NCBI GenBank assembly: GCA_034440635.1
Contig: JAOTON010000897.1
Location: forward strand, 4,918,437 to 4,982,436
Origin: Lepas anatifera
Taxonomy: Eukaryota > Arthropoda > Thecostraca > Lepadidae
Reading direction: 5' to 3'
DNA: 64,000 nt
Positions 22,664 through 33,290 of the stretch are shown here, piece after piece. The position numbers were made by a program, and so were the translations under genes. Numbering within the stretch: position 1 is the first letter of the stretch; every line of letters starts with the position of its first letter. Below the pieces are notes generated by a model. It did no database searches, was not told the origin of the DNA, and worked only from the letters and a program-made list of their open reading frames with translations.

Positions 22664-23113
22664 TTAAAGGGAAGGTGGCACCTTCATAACGTGATTTTAA
22701 CTGAGATAGCCAAGTCGTAAAGCAAGTCGGAAAACCCGATACTCAATATATCATTTGTCTTGGAACTCAAGATTCCCGTAGAAAAAAGCTAAAACCTACT
22801 CTCAATGTACCCCTCATGTACCCCTAGCAGCAGGCCACAGTTGTCATGGCTGTTGGTGTGACGACATATGCTGACGTCACGATGAGCATCAGCCAATTGA
22901 AATCCTTGAAGCTTTTCGAGTATGTTGTGGTTGCCAGATCATTACATCATCCACAGGCAGATTTTTTTCCTAGAGGAGTATCTAAAAAATAAAAATATTG
23001 AGCTTATTGTACATTTTTCAGAGAAATCATGAGTGGTTTCATTATTTTCGGCTACAAGTACGCCTAATTACACTAAATTCCAGGATTCGACCAAGGTGCC
23101 ACATTCCCTTTAA
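22664..23113. mobile_element. TTAA-flanked MITE, copy 2 (inverted relative to copy 1)
   Basis: The ends are TTAAAGGGAAGGTGGCACC and, inverted, TTAAAGGGAATGTGGCACC, the same termini as the element at 12594-13050. The shared interior, including the AATCATGAGTGGTTTCATT segment at about 23024, runs in the opposite direction to copy 1. The length of 450 bp is almost the same as copy 1 (457 bp), so both are close to full length. Confidence 0.9.
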
Positions 23114-23224
23114 GACTGAGCTTCCATGGCATATGGCCATGGAAGTTCAGTCTAGGTGGGCATTCCACGTGTGGATAAAAAGTTTTTTTATTTTTGTATG
23201 AACAGTGCTTATCAGCCGACTTTC

Positions 23225-24095
23225 TTAACTTGCGCATTGACGGGGTCTGAGCCACCTTCACTGACGGGGACTGAGCCACCTTCACTTTGAGGGGGCGCCC
23301 CCCCTCCCGAAGATCTCGAGAACCACGCTAGGTAGCGAAAAGCGGTAAACGGTGTTGGGTAGTCCATTCACTTCTCCATTGAAAATATTTACCATTTTTT
23401 GTTAGGTCACATTTAAGGTCACTAGAGGTCAAAACATGCCGTCATAGGGATAAGATGTAAATGAAGGGTTTCGGTCATTAAATCTGAACAGTAAAGATAG
23501 AGCAAAACAATTTAAACAATTGGAATCCTCGTGGGAAGCCGAATCGAATGATATTTAATATGACCCTGCTAGGTCAAATCAAGGATTTGACCTGACCTCC
23601 GGTCAGGTCAAATTAGGTTAAATGCATATCATTAGAACCGCAAAGACAAGGCGATTCTAATTCAGTTAAAATAAACGCTCTTTCACCATATGTAACTAAG
23701 TTATTCAGCTAAAACCATTTTCCCATGTATTTCCAATGGAGAAGTCATGGCTTGTACGTAACCTCAGGTCATCGATATCAAAAATACCGGAACATATGTT
23801 AGAGATCTCAGTGGGCCCATTATGTGATCTTAGTTTCAATCGGATAGGTTCACCGTGTTCCGACTTATGCTATCTTAAACTATTTCCGAGTTCAGGTCAT
23901 TTGGCCTGTACTGTTGACCTGACCTGAGATGACCTAACCTTAAAAATTTGTAAAATTTGTACAAAATTTGTAAAAAATGATAAGAGAAAAGGTATGCCAA
24001 GTACGGAAGCGTTACGCTCCGCCGTTTGTATTCTGTCTCCGAAAAACCCGAGGGGGGGCGGGTACACGCCATCCCCCCGTCAATGCGCGTGTTAA
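23225..24095. mobile_element. TTAA-flanked element with AGGTCA words, copy B
   Basis: The left end TTAACTTGCGCATTGACGGGG pairs with the inverted right end TTAACACGCGCATTGACGGGG. Just inside the left end a 24-bp segment starting TGACGGGG is tandemly duplicated (23238 and 23262). The interior has many AGGTCA/TGACCT words. Near the right end GTACGGAAGCGTTACGCTCC is followed by GTCTCCGAAAAACCCGAGG, the shared subterminal block. There is no transposase. Confidence 0.85.
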
Positions 24096-24189
24096 GTTAC
24101 TGACCTTGAAGAGGAACCAGAAACATGGTGTCACATGGTGATATATGCCCACTCAACCATGCATGGCCACTCAGCCATACATGGCCACT

Positions 24190-24500
24190 CAGACCGAGTG
24201 CTAAATGGCAGCGGTGGACCGGCTGACGTGCTCTGCCGGCGTGCCCGGCCTCCTCTCACGGCAGCGGGCTCCATCACTGCTTCTCCGCGGTCTGTCAGTT
24301 GCGGAGGAGCGCGGTCTCCCGCGGGAATGGCCGGTGGGCGCCTGCTCGGCTCTGTATCGGCGCCGCGGGGCCAATACCGACCGTGTCGGCCAGCCCAGCC
24401 GCCCACCGGCCCACGGCGCGGCCGCGCCAGACAGCGCTGCCCGCACTGGCCCAATCAGTGTAGCCAGAACCGCAGTTCACCCCGAGCCGGCCTGGCGCGG
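24190..24500. promoter_or_regulatory. CpG-dense block
   Basis: A GC-rich, CpG-rich stretch with overlapping open frames on both strands and no recognisable protein motif. The frame at 24205-24666 starts inside it but runs into ordinary AT-rich sequence with no domain. It could be a promoter-proximal island, though no transcription start signal can be assigned. Confidence 0.25.
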
Positions 24501-24689
24501 CGCTGGTTACCAGTTTGGATCCAAATCCTGTTTTTTGTCGATATTTACTATACCACAAGCAATCACACCTAGCGGTGATAACTTAACAGATTTGACCGTG
24601 TCAAAAGCAGCCTGCTCTTACTCCATTGATATGGAAAGATATTTGAACCTGGTTAAGTGTTTCTGAAAAGTTGCCAGCTTGGCAGACAC

Positions 24690-24809
24690 CGATATAACGC
24701 TCTTCTGCGTAAAACTGCACTCTGTATGGGATGTCTTCAAACTTGCCTGGCGGCGCGGCGTCACGCTTAAAGAGCACAAACAGCCCAGCCTGCCGTTTTC
24801 TCGTTACTC
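24690..24809 (-). CDS. Probable internal exon of an unidentified host gene, minus strand
   Basis: On the minus strand GGGCTTTACTTTTAG precedes the segment as a good splice acceptor. A GT follows after ATCG at 24689, giving a 120-nt exon (phase 2 at entry, one base over at exit). The translation is VTRKRQAGLFVLFKRDAAPP followed by GKFEDIPYRVQFYAEERYI. This is compact, charged, protein-like sequence with sensible codon use, unlike the repeat-derived frames around it. The donor GTGTCT is weak, and the frame stays open to a stop near 24604, so the true 3' edge may differ or the exon may be terminal. I do not recognise the family. The SINE-like and minisatellite sequence nearby would be intronic. 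Confidence 0.45.
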
Positions 24810-24961
24810 CTAAAAGTAAAGCCCAAGCACGCCAGACGCAATAAACCTTCGTTTGGGCCGAAAGGCAGAAGCAATGAAAATTTAAGAGTGAAACGTTCAC
24901 TAATGGGATTTCAATTAAAATCACAAAAATAGGGTAGCAGACGAGGCAGATGTCCCGCTAG

Positions 24962-25082
24962 CTTCTCTCCAGAACAGTACAGGGCCCTGGGCCCCACCAA
25001 GTCGACTACTGTGAGAAAAGAGCCTCACTCCAGAACAGTACAGGGCCCTGGGCCCCACCAAGTCGACTGCTCCGAGAACCGG
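24962..25082 (+). repeat. Tandem duplication of about 60 bp
   Basis: CTCCAGAACAGTACAGGGCC and the following CCACCAAGTCGACT occur twice in a row (about 24968 and 25028). The pair directly precedes the 39-bp minisatellite. Confidence 0.8.
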
Positions 25083-25090
25083 AACTGGAC

Positions 25091-25518
25091 AGAGACGTAC
25101 ACCCGGGCAGAGCAGAACTGGCGGGCGATAGAGACGTGCACTCGGACAGAGCAGAACTGGCGGGCGATAGAGACGTGCACTCGGGCAGAGCAGAACTGGC
25201 GGGCGATAGAGATGTGCACTCGGGCAGAGCAGAACTGGCGGGCGATAGAGACGTGCACTCGGACAGAGCAGAACTGGCGGGCGATAGAGACGTGCACTCG
25301 GGCAGAGCAGAACTGGCGGGCGATAGAGACGTGCACTCGGACAGAGCAGAACTGGCGGGCGATAGAGACGTGCACTCGGACAGAGCAGAACTGGCGGGCG
25401 ATAGAGGCGTGCACTCGGACAGAGCAGAACTGGTGGGCGATAGATATATGCACTCGGGCAGAGCAGAACTGGCGGGCGATAGAGATATGCACTCGGGCAG
25501 AGCAGAACTGGCGGGCGA
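25091..25518 (+). repeat. 39-bp minisatellite, about 11 copies
   Basis: The unit is AGAGCAGAACTGGCGGGCGA followed by TAGAGACGTGCACTCGGAC or GGC. The 39-bp period keeps frame, so four or more frames on both strands stay open through the array, giving 13-residue peptide repeats. Mutual openness in several frames argues that this is a property of the unit, not coding selection. Copies differ by a few substitutions (AC/GC, ACGTG/ATATG). Confidence 0.95.
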
Positions 25519-25635
25519 GTATTCCCGGGATGACGCTGTCTGGATAATGACTACCTTCGCCGAAAGCCTCCCTTGGTTACCAGTGGAAACCGAACAATGG
25601 AAAACTATATGCTCAACGCTCCGACAAATAATAAC

Positions 25636-26760
25636 CTCGGCCTGCGGCCTCGGCAGGTGCCGCTCCGGCGCAGGAGAAGCCGGTGACAATGTACGTTAGG
25701 CAAACAGTTCGATTGACAGGCGAGTGTTTTCAGCAGTATGATACATATACTAACGCGTTGTTAGGACTTGAGGTCTTGTGTTCTCATTATGACTCCATTC
25801 AATCCCATGTGTAAGCCCTTTTTCTAAACTAACATGTCTCTGCACACTGCGCCACGTTTGCCCTCTGTTCATGTCATCACATAAATAAACACACGTATAA
25901 AGTTTGGTTTGTTAAGTAAGGACTGGGTATGCCCAGAAGAAAGGACATACAATATAAAATATTGTGGGTTTGCCGACCATATTTCACCTATACCCGGAGA
26001 ACTTCGCACAATTCAGCCTATTTGTTTCCGAGTTAGCTTCGGTTACCCTAAGTCCCAGTCCGCATGCGCAGTAAAGTCTGCAGTGAATGAGAGCGAAGAT
26101 ACCGTTATAATTGACTGAAGCATGTTGGTATGTCGTGTGTTTGTCTCTTGGTCTAAACTATCCCTTATAGCCTAATATTCCTTAGAATTCCTACTGCGCA
26201 TGCGCAGAACAATGCCGTGTCATACAGCCGTGAATTTGGATTAGCAGGTAGTATTCTGCTATTACTCGCAAAGTTTAAGCCCAACCGGTCTATTGGCTCC
26301 CGAGATAGCCTCCCTGACCATAAGTTCTAATGCGCATGCGCACTAACCTTTGTAGTAAGCAAGGGTGACAAAACTTTCATACTAAATTTAAACATGTTGG
26401 CTCTTCTCTGTTCATGTCTTCTTCTGAAATATCCTCACCTTTAAGGCTTATGTTTGAGATTTCTACTGCGCATGCGCAGGGCAGTGCAGCTTCACTATGA
26501 CATTATTTGTGGTTTGCATTTCATGTTATTTTCTTGTTCACAAAATTTCAAGAAAATCGACCCGTAGGCTACCGGGATAGCCTCTGCTTCCATTAGTTTC
26601 ACTGCACATGTGCAGAGACCTTTCATTGACCTGAAGACCAGATTCAAAATCTGCATGACCGATTTCCTCTTATTGATATTGTTCGATAATATGGAATAGA
26701 GTGCAACGAGATTTATATATTATTTATATGTCTAAATACGATAGCGGATACAAGGGGCGA
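25636..26760 (+). repeat. Composite repeat: GC-rich core plus right module with phased palindromes, uninterrupted copy
   Basis: It starts with the core (CTCGGCCTGCGGCCTCGGCA through GCCGGTGACAATGTACGTTA), continues through CTGCACACTGCGCCACGTTT and TTTCACCTATACC landmarks, and then holds five palindromic motifs. These start at 26059, 26195, 26331, 26467 and 26603, exactly 136 bp apart. The motif is TGCGCATGCGCA in the middle three and TCCGCATGCGCA or TGCACATGTGCA at the ends. The repeat fades out in CAAGGGGCGAGGCTAG near 26755. No coding region is recognised. Confidence 0.85.
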
Positions 26761-26862
26761 GGCTAGTGGGCTTGTCCCCCCCCATGTGAAAATGCCTACA
26801 GCTATAGCATAGGCAGAGGATGTTTTGAGGCAATGGCGGGGAGCCTGGAGCTAATAGGTGAA

Positions 26863-27103
26863 TTCAGGGCGGCGGGGGGGATAGGGGGCACGTGCCCCCC
26901 TTTGGTCGATCCTCGGCGCCCCCTGAAATGGCCACGGCGCCCCCTCAAACATTCGATGGCACCCCCTGAAATGTCACTTCCCACCCCCTCCCCTAAGATG
27001 CAAAAATCGGTGCCCATCGGAAGGATTTTGCGTGTCAAAAGTGGCGCCCTATGTTCCGGATTACACCCCTTCCCCCGGGACGGTGCCCCTCTATCGGTAA
27101 AGC
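26863..27103 (-). repeat. G-rich dispersed repeat, inverted copy
   Basis: This is the reverse complement of the family at 9251-9545 (GGCGCCCCCTGAAATG, GATGCAAAAATCGGTG). It leads directly into the 50-bp satellite, whose unit contains the same GGATCCGCCTATG phrase that forms the end of this repeat. Confidence 0.75.
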
Positions 27104-28540
27104 TGGTTCCGCCTATGCTCGAGCTCCCTAACCCCATCCCCGAACTGATATCCTGGATCCGCCTATGCTCGAACTCCTTAGCCTCACCCCCGTATTGATG
27201 TCCTGGGTCCGCCTATGCTCGAGCTCCTTAGCCCCACCCCCTTTTTGATGTCCTGGATCCGCCTATGCTCGAACTTTGTAGCCCCACCTCCGTACTGTCA
27301 TGGATCCGCCTATGTTCGAGCTCCCTAGCCCCATCCCCGTACTGATGTCCTGGATCCGCCTATGCTCGAGCTCGTTAGCCCCACCCCCGGACTGATGTCC
27401 TGGATCCGCCTATGAGCGAGCTCCTTAGGCCCATCCCTGTACTGATGTCCTGGATCCGCCTATGCTCGAGGTCCTTAGCCCCACCCCCGTACTGATGTCC
27501 TGGATCCGCCTATGTTCGAGCTCCTTAGCCCCATCCCTGAACTGATGTCCTGGATCCGCCTATGTTCGAGCTCCTTAGCCCCATCCCTGAACTGATGTCC
27601 TGGATCCGCCTATGCTCAAACTCCTCAGGCCCATCCCCGTACTGATGTCCTGGATCCGCCTATGCTCGAGCTCCTTAGCCCCGCGCCCTTACTGATGTCC
27701 TGGTTCCGCCTATGCTCGAACTCTGTAGCCCACCTCCGTACTGTCCTGGATCCGCCTATGCTCAAGCTCCTTAGCTCCATTCCCTTACTGATGTCCTGGA
27801 TCCGCCTATGCTTGAGGTCCCGAGTTCCAACCCCGTACTGATGTCCTGGATCCGCCTATGATCGAGCTCCTTAGGCCCATCCCCGTAATGATGTCCTGGG
27901 TCCGCCTATGCTCTAGCTCCTTAGCCCCACCCCTGTACTGATGTCCTGGATCCGCCTATGTTCGATCTCCTTAGCCCCACCCCCGTACTGATGTCCTGGG
28001 TCCGCCTATGCTCGAGCTCCTTAGCCCCACCCCGAACTGATGTCCTGGATCCGCCTATGCTCGAGCTCCTTAGGTCCATCCCCGTACTGATGTCCTGGAT
28101 CCGCCTATGCTCGAGCTCCTTAGCCCTACCCCTACTGATGTCCTGGATCCGCCTATGCTCGAGCTCCTTAGCCCCACCCCCTTACTGATGTCCTGGATCC
28201 GCCTTGCCGAGCTCCTTAGCCCCACCCCTTACTGATGTCCTGATCCGTATGCTCAAACCCGTAGCCCCACCTCCGTATTGTCTTGATCCGCCTATGCTCG
28301 AGGTCCTTAGCCCCAACCCCGTACTGATGTCCTGGATCCGCCTATGCTCGAGTCCTTAGCCCCAACCCCGTCCTGATGTCCTGGATCCGCCTATGCTCGA
28401 GCTCCTTAGCCCCACCCCGTACTGATGTCCTGGATCCGCCTATGCTCGAGTTCCCTCGCCCCACTCCGGTACTGATGTCTTGGATCCGCCTATGCTCCAG
28501 CTCCTTAGTCGCACCCCCATACTAATGGCCTGGATCCGCC
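27104..28540 (+). repeat. 50-bp satellite array A
   Basis: The unit is GATGTCCTGGATCCGCCTAT, GCTCGAGCTCCTTAGCCCCA, CCCCCGTACT (50 bp). About 28 units with frequent point changes and a few short deletions, especially near 28200-28290. Reverse-complemented, each unit starts with CATAGGCGGATCCAGGACAT, which looks like a transposon terminus. Confidence 0.95.
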
Positions 28541-29215
28541 ACTGCTTATACAGTTGATTTAAGCAGGCAGTGCAAGGAGTCACGTGTCATGGTATGACCA
28601 CAAAGAGGTTTATTCGGCTGGGAAAGAAATTGTGTGCAACGGTGGATCCTTTAACCAGTGTTACCTATGGTTAGAGAATGCATTAACTAGCGGGTAGACA
28701 GATAGATAGATGATAAACTTTTATTGGACAGAAACAATATGACAGGTATAACAAAGAGATTGACGCAAAAGCCCGAAGGCTTAAGTGGTGGGGCCTCTCT
28801 TATCTCTCTCATAAAACACATCACTTTTACCGGACGTATCACACACATACACAGTAAGATTCGGACACACGTAAAGAAACAAAACACAACAGACCAAACA
28901 AGCAAACCAGTTCCTGACCACCATTTCGTTTTTATTCGTCGCAAGTCGCCACAGCGCGCAGGACCCCACCGCACGGCCGTCACCCGGCCGTCCGACTGAT
29001 ATGAATATCTAACAGACAACGCCACCGCCGCACGAGTAGAGGAGCCGAAACGAGACAGACTACCCTGCCACCACCGGGCATTCGCGCTGGTCTATAGCAT
29101 GCGTAGATAGCTGTGGCATCTCTCGGATAGCAGCTCCCATAGCGCCACCTGCAGCGACGCTACGGCCGAACGGCGGGGTGAGGTTTCAAACGGGAAACAT
29201 ACTAGCATGATGTAT
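28541..29215 (-). mobile_element. LINE 3' end with ATCT-type tail, copy 1
   Basis: On the minus strand the sequence ends AATAAAAGTTTATCATCTATCTATC (split here as CCAATAAAAG, then TTTATC, then ATCTATCTATC) near 28700. It is preceded by AAGCCTTCGGGCTTTTGCG, a short hairpin typical of LINE 3' UTRs. Bases 28541-28690 (GCCACTGCTTATACAG to GCATTAAC) are part of the same duplicated block, which recurs at 41950-42625. No reverse transcriptase is left. The LINE interpretation rests on the tail and hairpin. Confidence 0.55.
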
Positions 29216-29295
29216 TACATTTAAGTAAAGGTAGACTGGTGTTGCAATGATATGCAACCTGTTGCAATGGCAAGATATGTCTCTTACCTTTTTTA

Positions 29296-30180
29296 TATAT
29301 GTCTCTTACCTAGCTGCATGCAAAATTTCATTTCCCTGCAATGACTCTAACCACCCTAAACCCCGGTGTGAAGCAAAACTGAACCGATAAAATTACCACT
29401 TTGAAATGTATTTTACGACTTATAGCTCGGACGCCGTAAGAGATAAGTGGGGGGTATGAGTGAGAAAAATGACGGCAACGAAGTTTGCTATCCAGCCGTG
29501 TTAAGTTCAATACCCTAGCTATCATGTTCTGGAAACCAGGGGGCTGAGAATAAAAAAGTTTCGAAACGTATAATTTATTTTTGCCTATAAAATAAAAAGT
29601 TTGCGTCGGAAAGTTTTTATCTCTAAATATATAATAAGGGGGGCTATTCTCTTTTATTATCTGAAATGGAAACTAAATTTTATTAATTAGATCCGAAGAT
29701 ATAAAGGTTTGAATGATATTTTCGGAAATACAAACCTTCACGGAATATGCCAAAAAGGACCCTCAAATTTCCGTTTTCATTTTGTTTTTGTGTTTGTGCA
29801 GAACTGCACAAACAGGCCTATAAGTGGATATTTGACTTAGAACCTGAACTGCCGTAGCTTCAGATATTTCGAGCCTATAGTTTAAACCATGAGTTTTATG
29901 TCAAATTTAGAGTTAATTTAGAGACTTAAATTTGAACCTTTTTCTTTCCAACTTTTTGTGTGAACTACAAATTTCTCTGATGTAAAAGGGTGCAAGTTTG
30001 AAGAGTCTACATGAATTAGCAAAAAATAGAAAAATAAAAGTTAAAAATCACCTAATGCAAAATTCTGGGCAAAATTTTGAAAATTTTGAAAATTGACAAC
30101 CGTGTACTTATTCATTTGGAAGTGCCTTCTATCCACAAAAGTTTTAGGTCTCTGATACCAGCGCTCAAAACAGACAACAA
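29296..30180 (+). repeat. Composite repeat: AT-rich leader module, copy 1
   Basis: It shares with 38330-39235, 42690-43585 and 44752-45580 the ordered landmarks AAATTACCACTTTGAAATGT, GCCGTAAGAGATAAGTGGGG, TATCCAGCCGTGTTAAG, TGTTTGTGCAGAACTGCACA and GTCTCTGATACCAGCGCTCA. It has no protein-coding potential. It ends at a short CAA repeat that abuts the GC-rich core. Confidence 0.9.
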
Positions 30181-30685
30181 CAACAACAACAGACCTCGGC
30201 CTGCGGCCTCGGCAGGTGCCGCTCCGGCGCAGGAGAAGCCGGTGACAATGTACGTTAGCCAAAAAGTTCGATTGACAGGCGAGTCTTTTTAGCAGTTTGA
30301 TACTTATAACAACGCAATGTTGGAGTTTTAGGTTTTGTGTTCTCATTATGGCTCCATTCAATCCCCTGTCTAAGCCCATGTTTTCCTACATTAGCATGTC
30401 TCTGCACACTGCGCCACGTTTGCCCTCTGTTCATGTCATCACATAGATAAACACACGTATAATGGTTGTTTTGTTAAGTAAAGACTGGGCATGACCAGAA
30501 GAAGGGAGATACATTATAAAATATGATGGGTTTGCCGACCGTATTTCACCTATACCTGCAGATTTTCACCCAATTCAGCCAAATTGTTAACGAGTTAGCT
30601 TCGGTTACCCTACTCCCAGTCCGCATGCGCAGTAACGTATGCAGTGAATGAGAGCAAAGATACCGTTATAGTTGACTGAAGCATA

Positions 30686-31929
30686 TTAACCCTATTTCCG
30701 GCAGGGGGGCTAATATTGCCCCCCTTCATGTTTTTCGAGAATATCTCCGAAACGGCTTGCGATAGAACTTTGAAACTTCCTGACTTTTCCTAAAACTAGT
30801 ACAGGCAGGTTTTCTGAAATTTTCAAGATTATATATTTACCAGGGGCGGAGCTATGGCTGGGTTTTTGGGGAGGTTCTGTCCACAAACCAAGTATTATCG
30901 TATGCGATGGGTTTTTTGTAAAAGGAAGCCGTCTCTGCTGATCCTGATACCAGTTATATGGTTTTATTATATCATTTTTTATGTGAGATGATAGTGCATT
31001 CACAATTGTTACTATTTGTATTCATCAGTGGCGGTTACAGCAGTTCAAAATGGGGGGAATGTTATCAAGAAGGACTAAACGTTAGTAAGTGAGAAGACTG
31101 CTTACAGCCGTGTCAGGGCGAATACAATTGGGTATATGAAAATTCAAAATAGTTATAACCCAATTCTAGATTACCAGAGGCGTGTCCAGTCACTACACAT
31201 TTTCAAAATGTATATTCCCAGCCAGTATCACCGCCGCGACTCAATATCGTTGTATATTGAAAATGTGTTTCCAATCACCCCCACCCCCCACGACGAGTCC
31301 TTGATCCGCCTATGTCACCCCCTTTCCCAGAGCTGCCATGGGAGGGTAACAATTATCAGAAATTAAATTTCAACTAGTCGAGGGACTAATATACTCATGC
31401 ATACCATTCGCATATTGTTGGTATGTATTTTACCCCACTGTTTTACCTTACTGCATCCGCCCCTGATAAGTTTTTCACTTTTTTCTCATTTATTTATGTG
31501 TCAAAGATGCCAAGCAGTATATGACGGCTTCTAATCCGCGTAACAAAAACTTTTTAGGTTGTATATATTTCCCCTCATAGTCCTGGTCCTGGAACTGCCA
31601 TTGAATTTCGAATTTTTGCGTAACTCGAGTATATGAAAATTTTGGGTCAATTATTTGTAAATCTGAACTAGTTTTGTGAAAATCGTACAACAGAGACAAG
31701 GGTTATGGAAAATCTAAAAAATACACAAAAATTGTATATTTTGCATGACCTTCTCCTAAAAATAAAAATTTTGAAATTTTCTTTTTTCAAAATAAAGTTT
31801 AGCAGCAGAGGAATCTATGGCACTTTGAATTTTTTAATCGGCCGGTTAGATTACGAGATCTTAGGGGGGCCGATATTGCCCCCCTGCCGGAAATAGGGGT
31901 AGCCGGGAGCCTGACGGAAATAGGGTTAA
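30686..31929. mobile_element. TTAA-flanked piggyBac-like non-autonomous element, copy C
   Basis: The left end TTAACCCTATTTCCGGCAGG pairs with the inverted right end TTAACCCTATTTCCGTCAGG. At the right end a second CGGAAATAGGG lies 27 bp further in, and the better match to the left end (CCGGCAGGGGGGC) adjoins this inner copy. Comparison with the unoccupied site in the paralogue (around 26128) confirms that the insert plus one TTAA was gained here. The interior has no transposase and carries GGGGCGGAGCTATGGCTGGG, a trace of another element type. Confidence 0.9.
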
Positions 31930-32037
31930 TATGCCGTTTGTTTGTCTCCTGGTCTAAATGATCCCTTAGAGCCTATTATTCCTTAGAATTCCTACTGCAC
32001 ATGCGCATAATAGTGCAGCGTCATAATGCCATCAATT

Positions 32038-32729
32038 TTCCATACTTTGATTTATTCCCATATGTAAGAAAGTACCTTTTCGAAATCTGGCAGCAGCGAT
32101 GGGACGCTGACACCAAAGGTGGCAAGCTAAGGGAACTGAAGCCCCAGATAGGACCCTGGTTATCTAGCAATGCCAACAGCAGAAAACACGAAGTACTTAT
32201 GTCGAGACTTAGAATGGGGCACACCTACGCCACTCACTCCTACCTCCTGACTGGCGACCGCCCACCGGAATGTCCACGCTGCGGCGAAAGACTGACGGTG
32301 AGGCATGTCCTGGTCGAGTGCCGTGACTTTGAGCTGGAGAGGAGGCGCCATCTGCCCGGCTCGCCGTCGCTGCAGTCACTTCTCGGGGAATCTCCTTCTG
32401 TCAGATGTTCAGACCTAGAAGAGTATCTCAGGAGAATTAACTTCAAGGTGATATACTCTCCTACATAGTGACGTTTACCTAGTGTGTTTCTTTTCAGTGA
32501 AGTGACCTTATATAGCAGTGACTTGGTTGTTTCATTTCCGTGACAGACTGCAGCCTTCTTCCCGATTTTCTGTATCCAGCGAGTAAACGCGTATGTATAT
32601 TTTACTGGTTTGATCTCCTTGAAGGGATTGTGAAGTTTTTTCTAGAAATATCTGACCCTTAAATTGTTATGGGCGCCATATGACCTGGGCTGTCGGTGCG
32701 CCCCAAAACCCCAAACATGATGATGATGA
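32038..32729 (+). pseudogene. 5'-truncated LINE insertion encoding the C-terminal zinc-knuckle region
   Basis: The insert is bounded by a perfect 12-bp duplication ATGCCATCAATT (32026-32037 and 32730-32741) and ends in an ATGATGATGA tail, the hallmarks of LINE target-primed integration. The open frame to 32468 reads EIWQQRWDADTKGGKLRELK, then PQIGPW, SRLRMGHTYATHSYLL and CPRCGERLTVRHVLVEC. This is the Cys/His-rich C-terminal region that follows RNase H in I-like and related LINE polyproteins. The frame is still intact within the insert, so the insertion is comparatively young. The ATG at 32001 belongs to the host repeat, not to the LINE. Reverse transcriptase, endonuclease and RNase H were lost by 5' truncation. 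Confidence 0.9.
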
Positions 32730-33290
32730 ATGCCATCAATTAGGATTAGCAGATGCTATTCTGCTTTTACTCGCAAAAATTTGAGCGAAATCGGTGTATT
32801 GGCTTCCGAGATAGCCTCCATGACCATAAGTTCTAATGCGCATGCGCACTGCCATTTGTTGTTACCAAGGGTGACAAAACATTCATGCTAACTTTAAGCA
32901 CGTTGGCTTTCCCTCTGTTCAGGTCCTCCTCTGAAATATCCTCGCCTTTCAGGCTTATATCCATAATTTTTGCTGCGCATGCGCGGAGCAGTGCAGCTTC
33001 AATGCATTTTTGACTTACATTTCGTGATATTCTTCTGTTCACAAAATTTCAAGAAAATCGACCCGTAGGTTGCCGAGATAGCCTCTGTTACCATTAGTTC
33101 CAGTGCGCATGCGCAGTGACCTTTTGTTGACCTGAATACCACATTCGAAATCTGCATGGTCGATTGCCTCTCATTAATATTGTTCGGTAATTTGATACGG
33201 AGTGCAACGAAATCTTCAATCTTTCATATGCTTATATACATACATGGTGGCTATTCAAATGGTGGTAGATACAATGGGCGGAGCTAGGGG

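Larger units (their letters stand above)
30190..33290 (+). repeat. Composite repeat: core plus right module, copy split by two insertions
   Basis: Same order as 25636-26760, interrupted by a TTAA element (30686-31929) and a LINE fragment (32038-32729). Palindromes begin at 30620, 31996, 32837, 32974 and 33104. After removal of the insertions the spacing becomes 136, 137, 137 and 130 bp, matching the intact copy. The copy ends in GGGCGGAGCTAGGGGCTG near 33285. Confidence 0.85.

Noticed and set aside
24205..24666. Open frame of 153 codons as a host gene
   Set aside because: It starts in a CpG-dense block open on both strands, has no recognisable domain, and its C-terminal half is ordinary AT-rich sequence.
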